A stretch of 41,531 nt of DNA from Firmicutes bacterium ADurb.Bin146 (lineage in GTDB: Bacteria > Bacillota > Clostridia > DUPQ01). Shown piece by piece: positions 18,801-26,618 of the stretch. Made by a program: the position numbers and the translations under genes. The notes under the pieces were generated by a model. That model saw only the letters and a program-made list of their open reading frames with translations. It searched no databases and was not told the origin of the DNA. The stretch spans positions 1 to 41,531 of the forward strand of contig MWDI01000051.1 in the NCBI GenBank assembly GCA_002070475.1, in the 5' to 3' direction. Position 1 is the first letter of the stretch. Every line of letters begins with the position of its first letter.

Positions 18801-20327
18801 TCTAATTTCTGCCCAGTGAATAACAATATCATTACCGAAAGAGCCTGTTTCAATAACAGAAACTACGGGTATATTATTGTCATTCAGAATTTTATATGCA
18901 TAATATTCTAAATCTTTATTACATGGCATAGGAAGATTGGTTTTTGAAAAGGAAGTAAGTTTTTGTGCGTTCATATAAATTAACAGATTATCAATAGTTA
19001 CATCCTTCTCTACTCCTATTACAAAAAATGCAGTCAGTGATTTTGGAATTTTGCCTGTTGGAATTCTAAGATACTTATATTCGATAGATGAATTGTTCTG
19101 ACTGCCAGGAAGCCTTAAAGGTAGAGGAGCATATTCATATACACCAGGGGCATACACATCATTAAATGTAACAAGATGTCTTCTTTTAGAATGTATACAG
19201 GATTCATAATCTGACACTGTTTTCAGAAAATTCATATACAAATTAGAATTGGTACATAATTCTAGGTCATTAGTATAATATTTCCCATTTATTCCATCCA
19301 TATAATTGAAAAGATAAATAGAATCTGCTCCCAGCCCATAATATCCTGCAGCAGTACCAATCGCTGTCTCAAAAGAATTATACATATATTTTCTTCCAGG
19401 CCTGTTATATGCATCTATAAGGATTTCCAGACCTGCTGCTAAAGTGACTGTAGTATTTTTTAAGATTTTCTTCCATAAATCTATTGGCATAAGGTTGTCG
19501 CTGCTTGACCATCTTGGTGTGACAGTTATGAGATCTATATATCCTTTTTCTATCCAGTCAAAGAAATCAAATCCCAAAGCTAAACATTTTTGCGGTGAAG
19601 ATGGAAGGCGCACTCCAATTTTAATCGGGTGTCCGTATTTTTCTTCAGCTTTCTTGACTTTATAATATATCTGCTCCATAAAAGCGTTTATTATTTTCTG
19701 TCCTTCATATTCCCTACCGATACGTATACTGTAAATCTCACGCATCCAGTCAAGTTCTAATCCGTAAATATCAAAAGTATCAAGAGCATCCTCTATAATT
19801 TCTATACAATGGTATCGAACTTCCTCATTCATAAAATCAAAAGCATTGTCATATTGATTACTATAAGGCCTGTGATCACCCCTTCTTATATTCTCACCTT
19901 TATGAAAGAAATCCGTATGCAGTAAATGATCCGAATCATTGTAATTATGTATGTCATTCATTCTGATGGAAAGCCACGGATTGATTCCAATCTGTTTTAA
20001 TCTTTCTATCCACATATGATGCATGTTTAATTTCTTTTCTTTGTAGATACTGTATAGAAGCCTTAAACATTTAACCAAAGCAGAGTTGTCATCCTGTCTG
20101 ATTCTGCCTTGTTCCAAAAGCTTCTCATAATGATTAAGTACATTTTCCCCCTTTTTTGAAGGATACCATGCCAGAGAAGCAGACGTATTTATAATAAAAT
20201 CAGTTATTCCGCTGTCTTTATACTGGTCTATAAAGGAAAGAATCTCTTTGCTTCCGACATCTATGTCATTTATTGCACGTGTATAAATAAAATGATTTAA
20301 ATCCTCGTTGAATAATAATCTAGTCAT
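18792..20327 (-). CDS. Unassigned TIM-barrel protein, probably a glycoside hydrolase
   Basis: The 511-residue protein has no signal peptide. Residues 25-360 show alternating strands and helices with features of a glycosidase TIM barrel: INPWLSIRMNDIHNY near 115-129, YGLELDWMREIY (E191, D193) and an aromatic-rich CRxSSP-like segment. E191/D193 sit at a strand end where catalytic acids occur, and an AGLEIL motif near 295 gives another acid. The C-terminal 120 residues are beta-rich. It loosely resembles GHL10-type putative glycoside hydrolases, but I cannot assign a CAZy family. It faces the Gfo/Idh/MocA gene and ends nine bases inside the GH2 gene. Confidence 0.5.
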   Translation of the reverse strand: MTRLLFNEDLNHFIYTRAINDIDVGSKEILSFIDQYKDSGITDFIINTSASLAWYPSKKGENVLNHYEKLLEQGRIRQDDNSALVKCLRLLYSIYKEKKLNMHHMWIERLKQIGINPWLSIRMNDIHNYNDSDHLLHTDFFHKGENIRRGDHRPYSNQYDNAFDFMNEEVRYHCIEIIEDALDTFDIYGLELDWMREIYSIRIGREYEGQKIINAFMEQIYYKVKKAEEKYGHPIKIGVRLPSSPQKCLALGFDFFDWIEKGYIDLITVTPRWSSSDNLMPIDLWKKILKNTTVTLAAGLEILIDAYNRPGRKYMYNSFETAIGTAAGYYGLGADSIYLFNYMDGINGKYYTNDLELCTNSNLYMNFLKTVSDYESCIHSKRRHLVTFNDVYAPGVYEYAPLPLRLPGSQNNSSIEYKYLRIPTGKIPKSLTAFFVIGVEKDVTIDNLLIYMNAQKLTSFSKTNLPMPCNKDLEYYAYKILNDNNIPVVSVIETGSFGNDIVIHWAEIRLI

Positions 20328-20373
20328 AAATACTTCCTTTCTTTTCCCTATTATACCCTATATGAAGTTAGAG

Positions 20374-20402
20374 TTGATTAGTTTACTGCTCTAATGTAAG
20401 AT
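20374..20402 (+). promoter_or_regulatory. Putative promoter of the Gfo/Idh/MocA gene
   Basis: TTGATT (20374-20379) and TAAGAT (20397-20402) are 17 bases apart and lie 32 bases upstream of the chosen start codon, in the divergent gap from the TIM-barrel gene. Confidence 0.4.
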
Positions 20403-20434
20403 ATTCTAAGACAATAAATTTTATGAGGTGTCAG

Positions 20435-21595
20435 ATGGAAAACAAAGAAAAAAGGATCAGAGTCGGGCTGTTGGGTATTGGAGGAAGAGCACGACATTTT
20501 GCGGATCTGGTCAGACAATATCCCAGTACAGAACTTGCTGCAGTCTGTGATATAAGTAAAGAAGCGATGGCAAGGTCAGTCGAAGAAAAAAATCTTCATG
20601 CAATAACTCAATATACAGACTATATGACAATGCTAAATGAAGCTGGACTTGATGTTGTTTTTGTTTGCACCCCTATAGAATACCATTGTGAGCATACTAT
20701 TATGGCTTTGGAAAAAGGCATACATGTCATAGGAGAAGTTCCTGTAGCTGCAAATATTGAACAAGCAAAACAAATGGTTCAAGCAGTCAAAAAGTCAAAA
20801 GCAAAATACTTTTTTGGCGAGAATATGTGTTTTGCAAAGCATGTCCTTATTGTCAGACAAATGGTACTGGCAGGGATGTTAGGAGAGTTGCATTATGCAG
20901 AAGGTGAATATCTTCATGATCTTAAAAAGCTTGCGCAATTTACTCCTTGGAGATTTGACACACTTTTTGGTATCAATGGAGTGACATATGGTACTCACAG
21001 CTTAGGCCCCATATTAAGCTGGTTTGATTGGGATAGGGTAAAAAAAGTAATGTGTACAGGAGGCGGAAGCAGATTTACTTATTCTGATGGTAAGCCATTT
21101 GTAATGGATAGCACAACTGTAATGCTATGTAAAACAGAAAAAGACAGATTAATAAAAATAAAAAATGATTTATCCAGTCCAAGACCATCAATAAACCAAT
21201 ATGTACTGTCTGGAACAAAAGGTGCTTTTGAATCAAGAAGAGGAATTCCGGATTCCAAAGATTATATATGGATACAGGATATCGTTGGTTCTACCGAAGA
21301 AAGACCTAGAAACTTTCATGATAATGCTGATACCTGGCTTCCCTTAAGCATATTCGAATCCAGATATCTTCCTCAGATGTTTAAGGAATGGGTATGGTAT
21401 GCAAAAACATATGGAGGGCATGAAGGAGCGGATGCATTCATGTTCATCAGTATAATAAATTCAATAATAAACAATATAGAACCTTATATAGACATACACA
21501 GAGGGTTGGACATGTCACTGCCTGGGATGATGAGCACGATATCCATACAGAATAACAGCGAATGGATTGATGTGCCTGATTCCAGACTTTGGTAA
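20435..21595 (+). CDS. Gfo/Idh/MocA-family oxidoreductase
   Basis: The 386-residue protein has an N-terminal Rossmann fold (VGLLGIGGRARHF, residues 10-22) and the C-terminal alpha/beta domain of the family, which oxidises or reduces sugars and inositols with NAD(P). The usual EKP motif is EVP here (101-103): the lysine that normally helps catalysis is valine. I start at the second in-frame ATG (20435) because GAGGTG lies four bases before it; the first ATG, 12 bases upstream, has no such site. It converges directly on the propeller gene, with adjacent stops at 21595/21596. Substrate unknown; a sugar from the same catabolic set is likely. Confidence 0.85.
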   Translation: MENKEKRIRVGLLGIGGRARHFADLVRQYPSTELAAVCDISKEAMARSVEEKNLHAITQYTDYMTMLNEAGLDVVFVCTPIEYHCEHTIMALEKGIHVIGEVPVAANIEQAKQMVQAVKKSKAKYFFGENMCFAKHVLIVRQMVLAGMLGELHYAEGEYLHDLKKLAQFTPWRFDTLFGINGVTYGTHSLGPILSWFDWDRVKKVMCTGGGSRFTYSDGKPFVMDSTTVMLCKTEKDRLIKIKNDLSSPRPSINQYVLSGTKGAFESRRGIPDSKDYIWIQDIVGSTEERPRNFHDNADTWLPLSIFESRYLPQMFKEWVWYAKTYGGHEGADAFMFISIINSIINNIEPYIDIHRGLDMSLPGMMSTISIQNNSEWIDVPDSRLW

Positions 21596-22804
21596 TCATA
21601 CATCCACATGTATTTTCCTTGCTAGAATTGCTTTTCTTTTAATACCTTTTTCGTCTGGTACAAAAAAATCTGAATAGACAACCATTGCAGTATTTTCATC
21701 AAGGGCTATCATATCTGAGTATGAACAGGTCCCTACCCTGGATGTCCAGTTATATATGCTTATCGGTGTATTTCTTTCCAATGTACGATCATTTGGCGTA
21801 ATAAGCTCGATAGGAGCATCCCAGTAAAGGCCAGTTGGGTCAGCGGTCGCTCTTATATAAAATCCTGGGCGACCATAAGATGCCAAAAGAACATTACATG
21901 GCAGCATGCATAGACATGGCCATACTCCTTTATCATCAAATAAAACAGGTTTTGACCAGGTATAACCTTTATCTGTGGATCTTGATAAAAAGCTCGGAGT
22001 ATTAGAACCAGTCCTCATTAAAGTTATGCATGAACCATCTTTTAGAAAAGAAATATCCGATTCACAAAACCCTTCAGCATTAAAAGCATTATTAAAAATT
22101 CTTGTATCTGGTACATATGGAATCCAGCTTTTTTGATAAATGTAATCACAATCTTTTGAAAAAACATAATAATGAGCATTGTAATATGGTGAAAATCCTA
22201 AATTGTCAGGATTTCTTGAGCGACCATATGAAGTCTGCCATACGGTACCCTCGTTATCTACCCGTATTCTGCCAAAAGGGAAAGGGGGCACTAAGGAACC
22301 ATTTGACGCAGTAATGCATAAACCTGTTTTGTCAAAATCTAAATATTTATATTCTGGAATATTTTTTCCTTTTTCTAAAACAAGATATCGCCATCTTTTA
22401 TCCAGCATACTGTCTGGAATATTTTCAACAGGATAATACTTTAAAAAGTCATGATAAAATGGTAGGGGTTCGGGAAGTTTAGATGCATCTGTTTCAATAG
22501 GAGCCCTTGTTTCCACAAGATATCTATCGCCATTTGGTAACTTTGTGCCAAAACGAGCTTTAGTATATGAAACTTCAGCTAGGGCTACCTCTTTCCATGT
22601 ACAGCCTTTATCGTATGAAATATTTAGATAAGGTTCTGTTCCATATGCTTCAATTAAGTCTTTCGCACCATGAAAAGATATGCCTATATTACCATCATCA
22701 TCAGTATTAATAGCTGGAAATTGATGCGTTCCCCATCCAGCTTCTTCGACAGTAGGACCTAATGATACAATATGTGGTTTATCTAATGTAATTTTTACTT
22801 TCAT
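21596..22804 (-). CDS. Sialidase-fold (BNR/Asp-box) beta-propeller protein
   Basis: The 402-residue protein carries two good Asp boxes (SxDxGxTW), at 63-70 and 276-283, and a degenerate one at 319-328, the hallmark of the six-bladed sialidase-type propeller. No signal peptide is visible, so it is cytoplasmic. The family includes exo-sialidases, but also many proteins acting on other sugars or with no known activity. The arginine triad and Tyr/Glu pair of true sialidases cannot be confirmed by eye, so I do not call it a sialidase. It is transcribed from a strong promoter, divergent from the GH130 gene. Confidence 0.65.
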   Translation of the reverse strand: MKVKITLDKPHIVSLGPTVEEAGWGTHQFPAINTDDDGNIGISFHGAKDLIEAYGTEPYLNISYDKGCTWKEVALAEVSYTKARFGTKLPNGDRYLVETRAPIETDASKLPEPLPFYHDFLKYYPVENIPDSMLDKRWRYLVLEKGKNIPEYKYLDFDKTGLCITASNGSLVPPFPFGRIRVDNEGTVWQTSYGRSRNPDNLGFSPYYNAHYYVFSKDCDYIYQKSWIPYVPDTRIFNNAFNAEGFCESDISFLKDGSCITLMRTGSNTPSFLSRSTDKGYTWSKPVLFDDKGVWPCLCMLPCNVLLASYGRPGFYIRATADPTGLYWDAPIELITPNDRTLERNTPISIYNWTSRVGTCSYSDMIALDENTAMVVYSDFFVPDEKGIKRKAILARKIHVDV

Positions 22805-22824
22805 ATTATTATCCTCTGAATAGA

Positions 22825-22836
22825 TTAATGTATTAA
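22825..22836. promoter_or_regulatory. Small inverted repeat in the leader of the propeller gene
   Basis: TTAAT and ATTAA arms with a two-base centre lie just downstream of the -10 box of the propeller gene, a position where a repressor would block transcription. The region is AT-rich, so this is tentative. Confidence 0.25.
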
Positions 22837-22839
22837 TTA

Positions 22840-22868
22840 AGTATATATAAGGAGATTTAGGATGTCAA
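22840..22868 (-). promoter_or_regulatory. Strong promoter of the propeller gene
   Basis: On the minus strand a perfect TTGACA (22863-22868) and TATACT (22840-22845) are separated by 17 bases. It points at the propeller gene, whose start codon is about 30 bases downstream of the expected transcription start. Confidence 0.75.
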
Positions 22869-22925
22869 ACTGCCTTTTTGTCTGTATTAATAAATTATTA
22901 ATTATCTTTATAAACAAACTTGATG

Positions 22926-22954
22926 TTGACTTAAGGAGGTAATTTGTATACATT
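22926..22954 (+). promoter_or_regulatory. Promoter of the GH130-HAD operon, with an overlapping palindrome
   Basis: TTGACT (22926-22931) and TACATT (22949-22954) are 17 bases apart. The perfect 8-bp palindrome TGTATACA (22945-22952) overlaps the -10 box and could be an operator. The AAGGAGGT at 22933-22940 lies inside the spacer and so is probably not a ribosome binding site. The real one is AAAGGAAGG just before the GH130 ATG. Confidence 0.6.
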
Positions 22955-22996
22955 AAGGATAGCAGTATTACTATAAAAAAAGGAAGGTATTTTCAA

Positions 22997-24028
22997 ATGT
23001 TAGATGAAGCAACCCGCAAGATAGTACATGCTTGTCCAAGAGAAGCTCTTGATGAAAGCCTGTTTTCCACAAGCCCTATAATAACCAGATATCCTGATAC
23101 GATTCTTAGCAGGCATGATGTTCCTTATCCTGCAGCACTGACTTTCAATGCAGGAGTTGTCAAGGAAGGTGACAGATATATCATGATTTTCCGTAATGAT
23201 TACGGTTCATATGAAGACCAGAGGCTTGACGGAACCAATTTAGGGCTAGCCTTCAGTAAAGACGGGATAAAGTGGGAAGTTGAACCACAACCATGCTTTG
23301 CTATGGCAAACGATGAAGTGCTTAGGGTATATGACCCGAGAATAACTGTTATGGATGACAGATATATAATCTGTTTCGCAGTAGACACCAAGCACGGAGT
23401 ATGTGGAGGAATAGCTGAAACGAAAGATTTGAAACATTTTGAGGTAGTATCAATATCAGTGCCTGAAAACAGGAATATGGTGCTTTTCCCAGAAAAAATA
23501 AACGGCAATTACGTTCGTCTGGAAAGGCCGATGCCTGTTTACGGGAGAGACGGTATGAAATTTGACATATTTCTTTCAGAATCACCTGACCTTGTTTACT
23601 GGGGGAAATCCAGGCTTGTAATGGGCGTCGAGCATGTCCCGTTTGCAAATGAGAAAATCGGTCCAGGCGCTCCTCCAATAAAAACCGACAAAGGATGGAT
23701 AATGCTGTTCCATGCCGTTGATTTTGATCCTTCCAGAGGCAAAAACGGGTGGGAGCCTGCATGGAAAAAGAGATACACAATAGGTGTTGCTTTACTAGAT
23801 TTAAACGACCCATCAAAAGTAATAGGAATGTCCAAACGTCCTTTAATAATTCCTGAAGGTTATTATGAGCTTATAGAAGGATACAGAACCAATGCGATAT
23901 TTCCATGCGGCGCTCTTGTAGATGACAATAACCAGGTAAGGATATATTACGGAGCAGGAGATGCTATAATCCGTATGGCTACATGTGATCTTGATGAACT
24001 TGTAGGATTATGCACAGAACCAAGATAA
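22997..24028 (+). CDS. GH130-family beta-mannoside phosphorylase
   Basis: GH130 phosphorylases cleave beta-mannosides with inorganic phosphate to give alpha-mannose 1-phosphate. The 343-residue protein is a five-bladed propeller of the right length. It has the catalytic aspartate D113 in YDPRIT, the R159-N160 pair in NRNMVLFPEKI, K220 in KIGPGAPPIKT, and H239 in LFHAVDF. The R/N/K/H set is the phosphate-binding signature, which favours a phosphorylase over the GH130 hydrolases. The acceptor (glucose, mannose or N-acetylglucosamine; beta-1,4 or beta-1,2) cannot be decided. No signal peptide, so cytoplasmic. The HAD gene starts one base after its stop. Confidence 0.88.
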   Translation: MLDEATRKIVHACPREALDESLFSTSPIITRYPDTILSRHDVPYPAALTFNAGVVKEGDRYIMIFRNDYGSYEDQRLDGTNLGLAFSKDGIKWEVEPQPCFAMANDEVLRVYDPRITVMDDRYIICFAVDTKHGVCGGIAETKDLKHFEVVSISVPENRNMVLFPEKINGNYVRLERPMPVYGRDGMKFDIFLSESPDLVYWGKSRLVMGVEHVPFANEKIGPGAPPIKTDKGWIMLFHAVDFDPSRGKNGWEPAWKKRYTIGVALLDLNDPSKVIGMSKRPLIIPEGYYELIEGYRTNAIFPCGALVDDNNQVRIYYGAGDAIIRMATCDLDELVGLCTEPR

Positions 24029-24029
24029 T

Positions 24030-24989
24030 ATGATCCAGACAATTTGTATAAATTCACCTATAGTAATCACTCCTTTCAATAAAAGGGTGATTACTTATGC
24101 TTTTCATGATATTGACGGCACGCACTCTCTTATAAGGGACTGGCCTCCCGTAATGAGCATAGTATTGAACGATGTAATAGAGAATGGGCTTAAAGATGGA
24201 TATGACAGCGAACAGAATGTAAAAAGGCTTGTTACAAATGCAGGAACCAGACCTTTGCCTGAAACAGACAGGTTCTGCGTTGAATCAGCAGGCCTTTCTG
24301 CTTTAACCCAGATGGAATGGGCAATAAGAAGAGCTGTCGAAGAGAAAACTGTAACAGTAGATTGTGATGATTCAGTCAATAGCGAGAAAATCGGTCTTAT
24401 CTGGCAGGGAAGAGAAGAACTTGACTACATGCCGGAAACAGAGCAGATGAGAAAGATGCTTCTTGAAAATACTCCAAGATTATTCAGATATTACGAAAAA
24501 GTATTAAATGGATACTGCAGAGATAAGAATCTTGTTCTTGCAAGAAAAGACCCGGACAGATTCAGGATAAAAGGATCTTTCAGATTCCTGAAGTATTTAA
24601 AAGATAACGGAGTGAAAAACTATTTTGTAACAGGAGCAGTCGTACAAAAAGGTATGGGTATGTTTGAGGAAGTCGAGACGCTGGGCTATAAAATAGGGAA
24701 AGATGAGATTATAGAAGATATAATAGGGTCAACATGGACTGACAAGCTTCCAAAGAATGTTATAATGAATAACCTTCTTAACAGATATAACATTAAAGGT
24801 GAAAACACTTTGGTTGTCGGAGACGGACGCTCGGAAATCCAGGCAGGTGTGGAAATGGGTTCCTTTACAATAAGCAGGCTGTCACAGAATATGCAGTATC
24901 AGAAAGAACTGCATATCAATATGGGGACAAACATGATTGTCGAGGATTTTGAGCAGGAAGACATATACAGGATACTAGCAGCTAAGTAA
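24030..24989 (+). CDS. HAD-superfamily phosphatase coupled to GH130
   Basis: The 319-residue protein has HAD motif I as FHDIDGTHS (D27 and D29 of DxDGT), motif II as FVTGAV near 200, a lysine near 250 and motif IV as VVGDGRSEIQAG near 270. A helical cap (about residues 40-185) lies between motif I and the core, as in subclass C1 phosphatases. The start codon is one base after the GH130 stop, with no ribosome binding site of its own, so translation depends on GH130. This suggests action on the GH130 product, mannose 1-phosphate, or a related sugar phosphate. Substrate is inferred from context only. Confidence 0.75.
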   Translation: MIQTICINSPIVITPFNKRVITYAFHDIDGTHSLIRDWPPVMSIVLNDVIENGLKDGYDSEQNVKRLVTNAGTRPLPETDRFCVESAGLSALTQMEWAIRRAVEEKTVTVDCDDSVNSEKIGLIWQGREELDYMPETEQMRKMLLENTPRLFRYYEKVLNGYCRDKNLVLARKDPDRFRIKGSFRFLKYLKDNGVKNYFVTGAVVQKGMGMFEEVETLGYKIGKDEIIEDIIGSTWTDKLPKNVIMNNLLNRYNIKGENTLVVGDGRSEIQAGVEMGSFTISRLSQNMQYQKELHINMGTNMIVEDFEQEDIYRILAAK

Positions 24990-25030
24990 AATTCCGTATA
25001 TGGTATATATAAAGGAAAGAAAGTTGAAAA

Positions 25031-25060
25031 AAGAAGACACATACCAATGTGTCTCTTCTT
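25031..25060 (-). terminator. Terminator of rsgA, possibly shared
   Basis: An 8-bp stem (25035-25042 with 25047-25054), extendable across one bulge, is followed on the minus strand by TTCTTTTTTC, so it mainly ends rsgA. On the plus strand the following tract is only moderately T-rich but may still end the GH130-HAD transcript. Confidence 0.7.
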
Positions 25061-25073
25061 ATTACTTCCTCCT

Positions 25074-26096
25074 TTAATGTCTCTTCTTGCTAAACTGCTT
25101 GTTCTTTATAGCAATGTTTCTGAAAAAGGCTTCCTTTTCCCTTACAGCACTTTCATAGTCATCAGCATACTTTGCCTCTTTTTGAAGCTTGAGATAGCTG
25201 TCCCATCTTTCCTGTGTGATTTGGCCATCTCTTATTGCTTGTTTTATTGCACAGCCTGGTTCAGTAATATGCCTGCAGTCAGTGAATTTGCATTGACCTA
25301 AAAAAGGCTGAATATCTGAAAAGGTTTCACTAAGACCTTCTCCTGCATACCAGATACCGAGTTCTCTCATACCTGGTGTATCAATTATACATACGCCGTT
25401 GTCCAGCCTTATCATCTGCCTGTAACTTGTAGTATGTCTTCCTTTTGAGTCGTCTTCACGAATCTCACTTATCTTCATAATATCTTTTTTTGCAAGAGCG
25501 TTAACCAGGGTGGATTTGCCTGTTCCTGAAGAACCTAAAAATACAATAGTTACATCAGGACGCATGAATTTATCCAGTTCTTCCAGTCCATAACCTGTAT
25601 AGGAACTGATAGTAATGACATCAACACCTGCTGCAATCTGCTGAACCTGTAATAACAAGTCATCTATTTCCTCACATAAATCGGCTTTTGTCAATATTAC
25701 GACGGGTGTTGCATTACTGTTCCATGAAGCTGTCAGATACCTCTCCAGTCTTCGTATATTGAAATCCATATTTAAGGACATCAATATAAAGACATAATCG
25801 AAATTTGCCGCAACAATCTGATCATAATATCCAGCAGATGATGGATCTCTTCTTGAAAAAAACGACTTTCTTTTGCATGTTCCGATTATCAGGTGATCTG
25901 AACCTGGTACTTCCTTTATTTCCACGAAATCACCGACTGTTGGAAAGTTGGCACACTTATCAGGCGAATAGTATTCCGAAGTTTTAAGTTTTGCGAAACA
26001 TGTTTCACCTTTGTATTCAATCTCATATCTTTGTTTGTGTACAGCTGTTATTCTTGCTGTATTGTTATATGGTTTATCTCCATATTCATTTAACAT
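25074..26096 (-). CDS. rsgA: Ribosome small-subunit-dependent GTPase A
   Basis: RsgA (YjeQ) is a circularly permuted GTPase that releases late assembly factors from the 30S subunit. The 340-residue protein has an N-terminal OB fold (about 15-75), then the GTPase motifs in permuted order: G4 TKAD at 136-139, G1 GSSGTGKST at 188-196 and G3 DTPG at 239-242. A C-terminal zinc finger follows, with C269, C274, H276 and C282. It is longer than classical RsgA (about 300 residues) and has an extended basic tail ending in KKRH. Clostridia often have a second copy of this type. GGAGG lies upstream. It is not functionally tied to the sugar genes around it. Confidence 0.92.
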   Translation of the reverse strand: MLNEYGDKPYNNTARITAVHKQRYEIEYKGETCFAKLKTSEYYSPDKCANFPTVGDFVEIKEVPGSDHLIIGTCKRKSFFSRRDPSSAGYYDQIVAANFDYVFILMSLNMDFNIRRLERYLTASWNSNATPVVILTKADLCEEIDDLLLQVQQIAAGVDVITISSYTGYGLEELDKFMRPDVTIVFLGSSGTGKSTLVNALAKKDIMKISEIREDDSKGRHTTSYRQMIRLDNGVCIIDTPGMRELGIWYAGEGLSETFSDIQPFLGQCKFTDCRHITEPGCAIKQAIRDGQITQERWDSYLKLQKEAKYADDYESAVREKEAFFRNIAIKNKQFSKKRH

Positions 26097-26168
26097 CTTT
26101 TTCCCTCCATTGTTGAATTAAATAATTTTCGATGTGTTACCGGATATGTGCAGATTTGAATATTAAAA

Positions 26169-26188
26169 GGACACCCGTATGAGTGTCC
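26169..26188. terminator. Terminator-like hairpin downstream of the interrupted small ORF
   Basis: A 6-bp GC-rich stem (GGACAC with GTGTCC) closes an eight-base loop. T-rich tracts flank it on both sides. On the minus strand it lies 12 bases after the stop of the small ORF at 26200-26304, and no plus-strand gene ends here, so it probably ends that minus-strand transcript. Confidence 0.6.
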
Positions 26189-26199
26189 AAATTTTTAAA

Positions 26200-26304
26200 T
26201 TAAAGATTTGTTTTATATTCATAGATAGGCTGCAGTATGCTTACGCTTTTTGCATAAGCCCATATTCGGTTTTAGATTTTTATTACACTATCCCTTCTAT
26301 TCAT
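26200..26304 (-). pseudogene. Interrupted 34-codon ORF with its own promoter and ribosome binding site
   Basis: The ATG at 26304 is preceded by AAAGGAGG and a strong promoter (26332-26360). Ten codons (MNRRDSVIKI) are followed by TAA at 26272-26274. The same frame then continues with 23 protein-like residues (start NRIWAYAKSV, end YEYKTNL) to a TAA at 26200-26202, just before a terminator-like hairpin. An inner stem (26239-26246 with 26252-26259) lies in the second half. It could be a recently broken small gene, a 10-codon peptide gene, or a small RNA of about 160 bases. I do not recognise the peptide. A sequencing error at the stop is also possible. Confidence 0.4.
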
Positions 26305-26331
26305 AAAACACATCCTCCTTTTTCTTTTTAC

Positions 26332-26360
26332 AATATATCAGTAAGGCAAAAAGATGTCAA
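26332..26360 (-). promoter_or_regulatory. Strong promoter of a short minus-strand transcript
   Basis: On the minus strand a perfect TTGACA (26355-26360) and TATATT (26332-26337) are separated by 17 bases. No conventional gene follows it. The transcript would run through the small interrupted ORF to the hairpin at 26169-26188. Confidence 0.7.
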
Positions 26361-26435
26361 TTGGAAATCTAAATTTATGTATACATGAAAAAATTAACAT
26401 TTAGTGTTGTTTATATAATAAATAGAGATAAACAA

Positions 26436-26464
26436 TTGACATTAGGAGTGCAAGAAAATATTAT
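26436..26464 (+). promoter_or_regulatory. Strong promoter of the GH28-like gene
   Basis: A perfect TTGACA (26436-26441) and TATTAT (26459-26464) are 17 bases apart. The expected transcription start near 26471 gives a leader of about 150 bases before the GH28-like start codon. Confidence 0.75.
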
Positions 26465-26495
26465 GAATTCACAAAGTTGGTATTTCTAATGAACA

Positions 26496-26580
26496 AAACG
26501 CTTATAGGTTAGTATGATTCCTCTCTTAGACGAATGGCCCTTAGGGGTCATTTGTCATATATGCGTTTCTGAGGTATACT
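26496..26580 (+). ncRNA. Structured 5' leader element, candidate riboswitch or cis-regulatory RNA
   Basis: An outer stem pairs 26496-26506 with 26558-26568 (10 of 11 positions pair). Inside it a perfect 12-bp hairpin pairs 26529-26540 with 26545-26556 (two G-U pairs) around a UUAG loop. The single-stranded part of the outer loop (AGTAU at 26511-26515 and CCUC at 26520-26523) can pair with 26571-26580 just downstream, making a pseudoknot. CCUC could alternatively pair with the GAGG repeats of the ribosome binding site at 26607-26615. It does not match the purine, SAM, preQ1-I or T-box patterns I know. A 34-codon ORF also crosses it. Confidence 0.5.
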
Positions 26581-26618
26581 CAATTTACAAATCCGCTTTA
26601 TATTATGAGGTGAGGTGA
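26514..26618 (+). CDS. Possible 34-codon leader ORF
   Basis: An ATG at 26514 opens a frame of 34 codons (start MIPLLDEWPL, end LYYEVR) that stops with TGA three bases before the GH28-like start codon, a position suited to translational coupling. It spans the structured leader and has no good ribosome binding site, only UAGG. It could be a leader peptide or chance; I favour the RNA structure as the functional element. Confidence 0.2.
   Translation: MIPLLDEWPLGVICHICVSEVYSIYKSALYYEVR

Noticed and set aside
21596..22804. A true exo-sialidase
   Set aside because: Asp boxes show the fold only. I could not confirm the arginine triad, and no sialic-acid catabolic genes are in the window.
22933..22976. 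A Shine-Dalgarno-like AAGGAGGT followed by a 10-codon TTG frame
   Set aside because: The site lies in the spacer of a good promoter, upstream of the expected transcription start, so it would not be in the mRNA.
23349..23816. A 155-codon minus-strand frame inside the GH130 gene
   Set aside because: It is antisense to conserved GH130 motifs and shows no protein-like pattern.
26496..26580. Purine or preQ1 riboswitch
   Set aside because: The long outer stem and inner hairpin recall a junction RNA, but the purine core sequences and second stem-loop are absent and the preQ1-I pattern does not fit.
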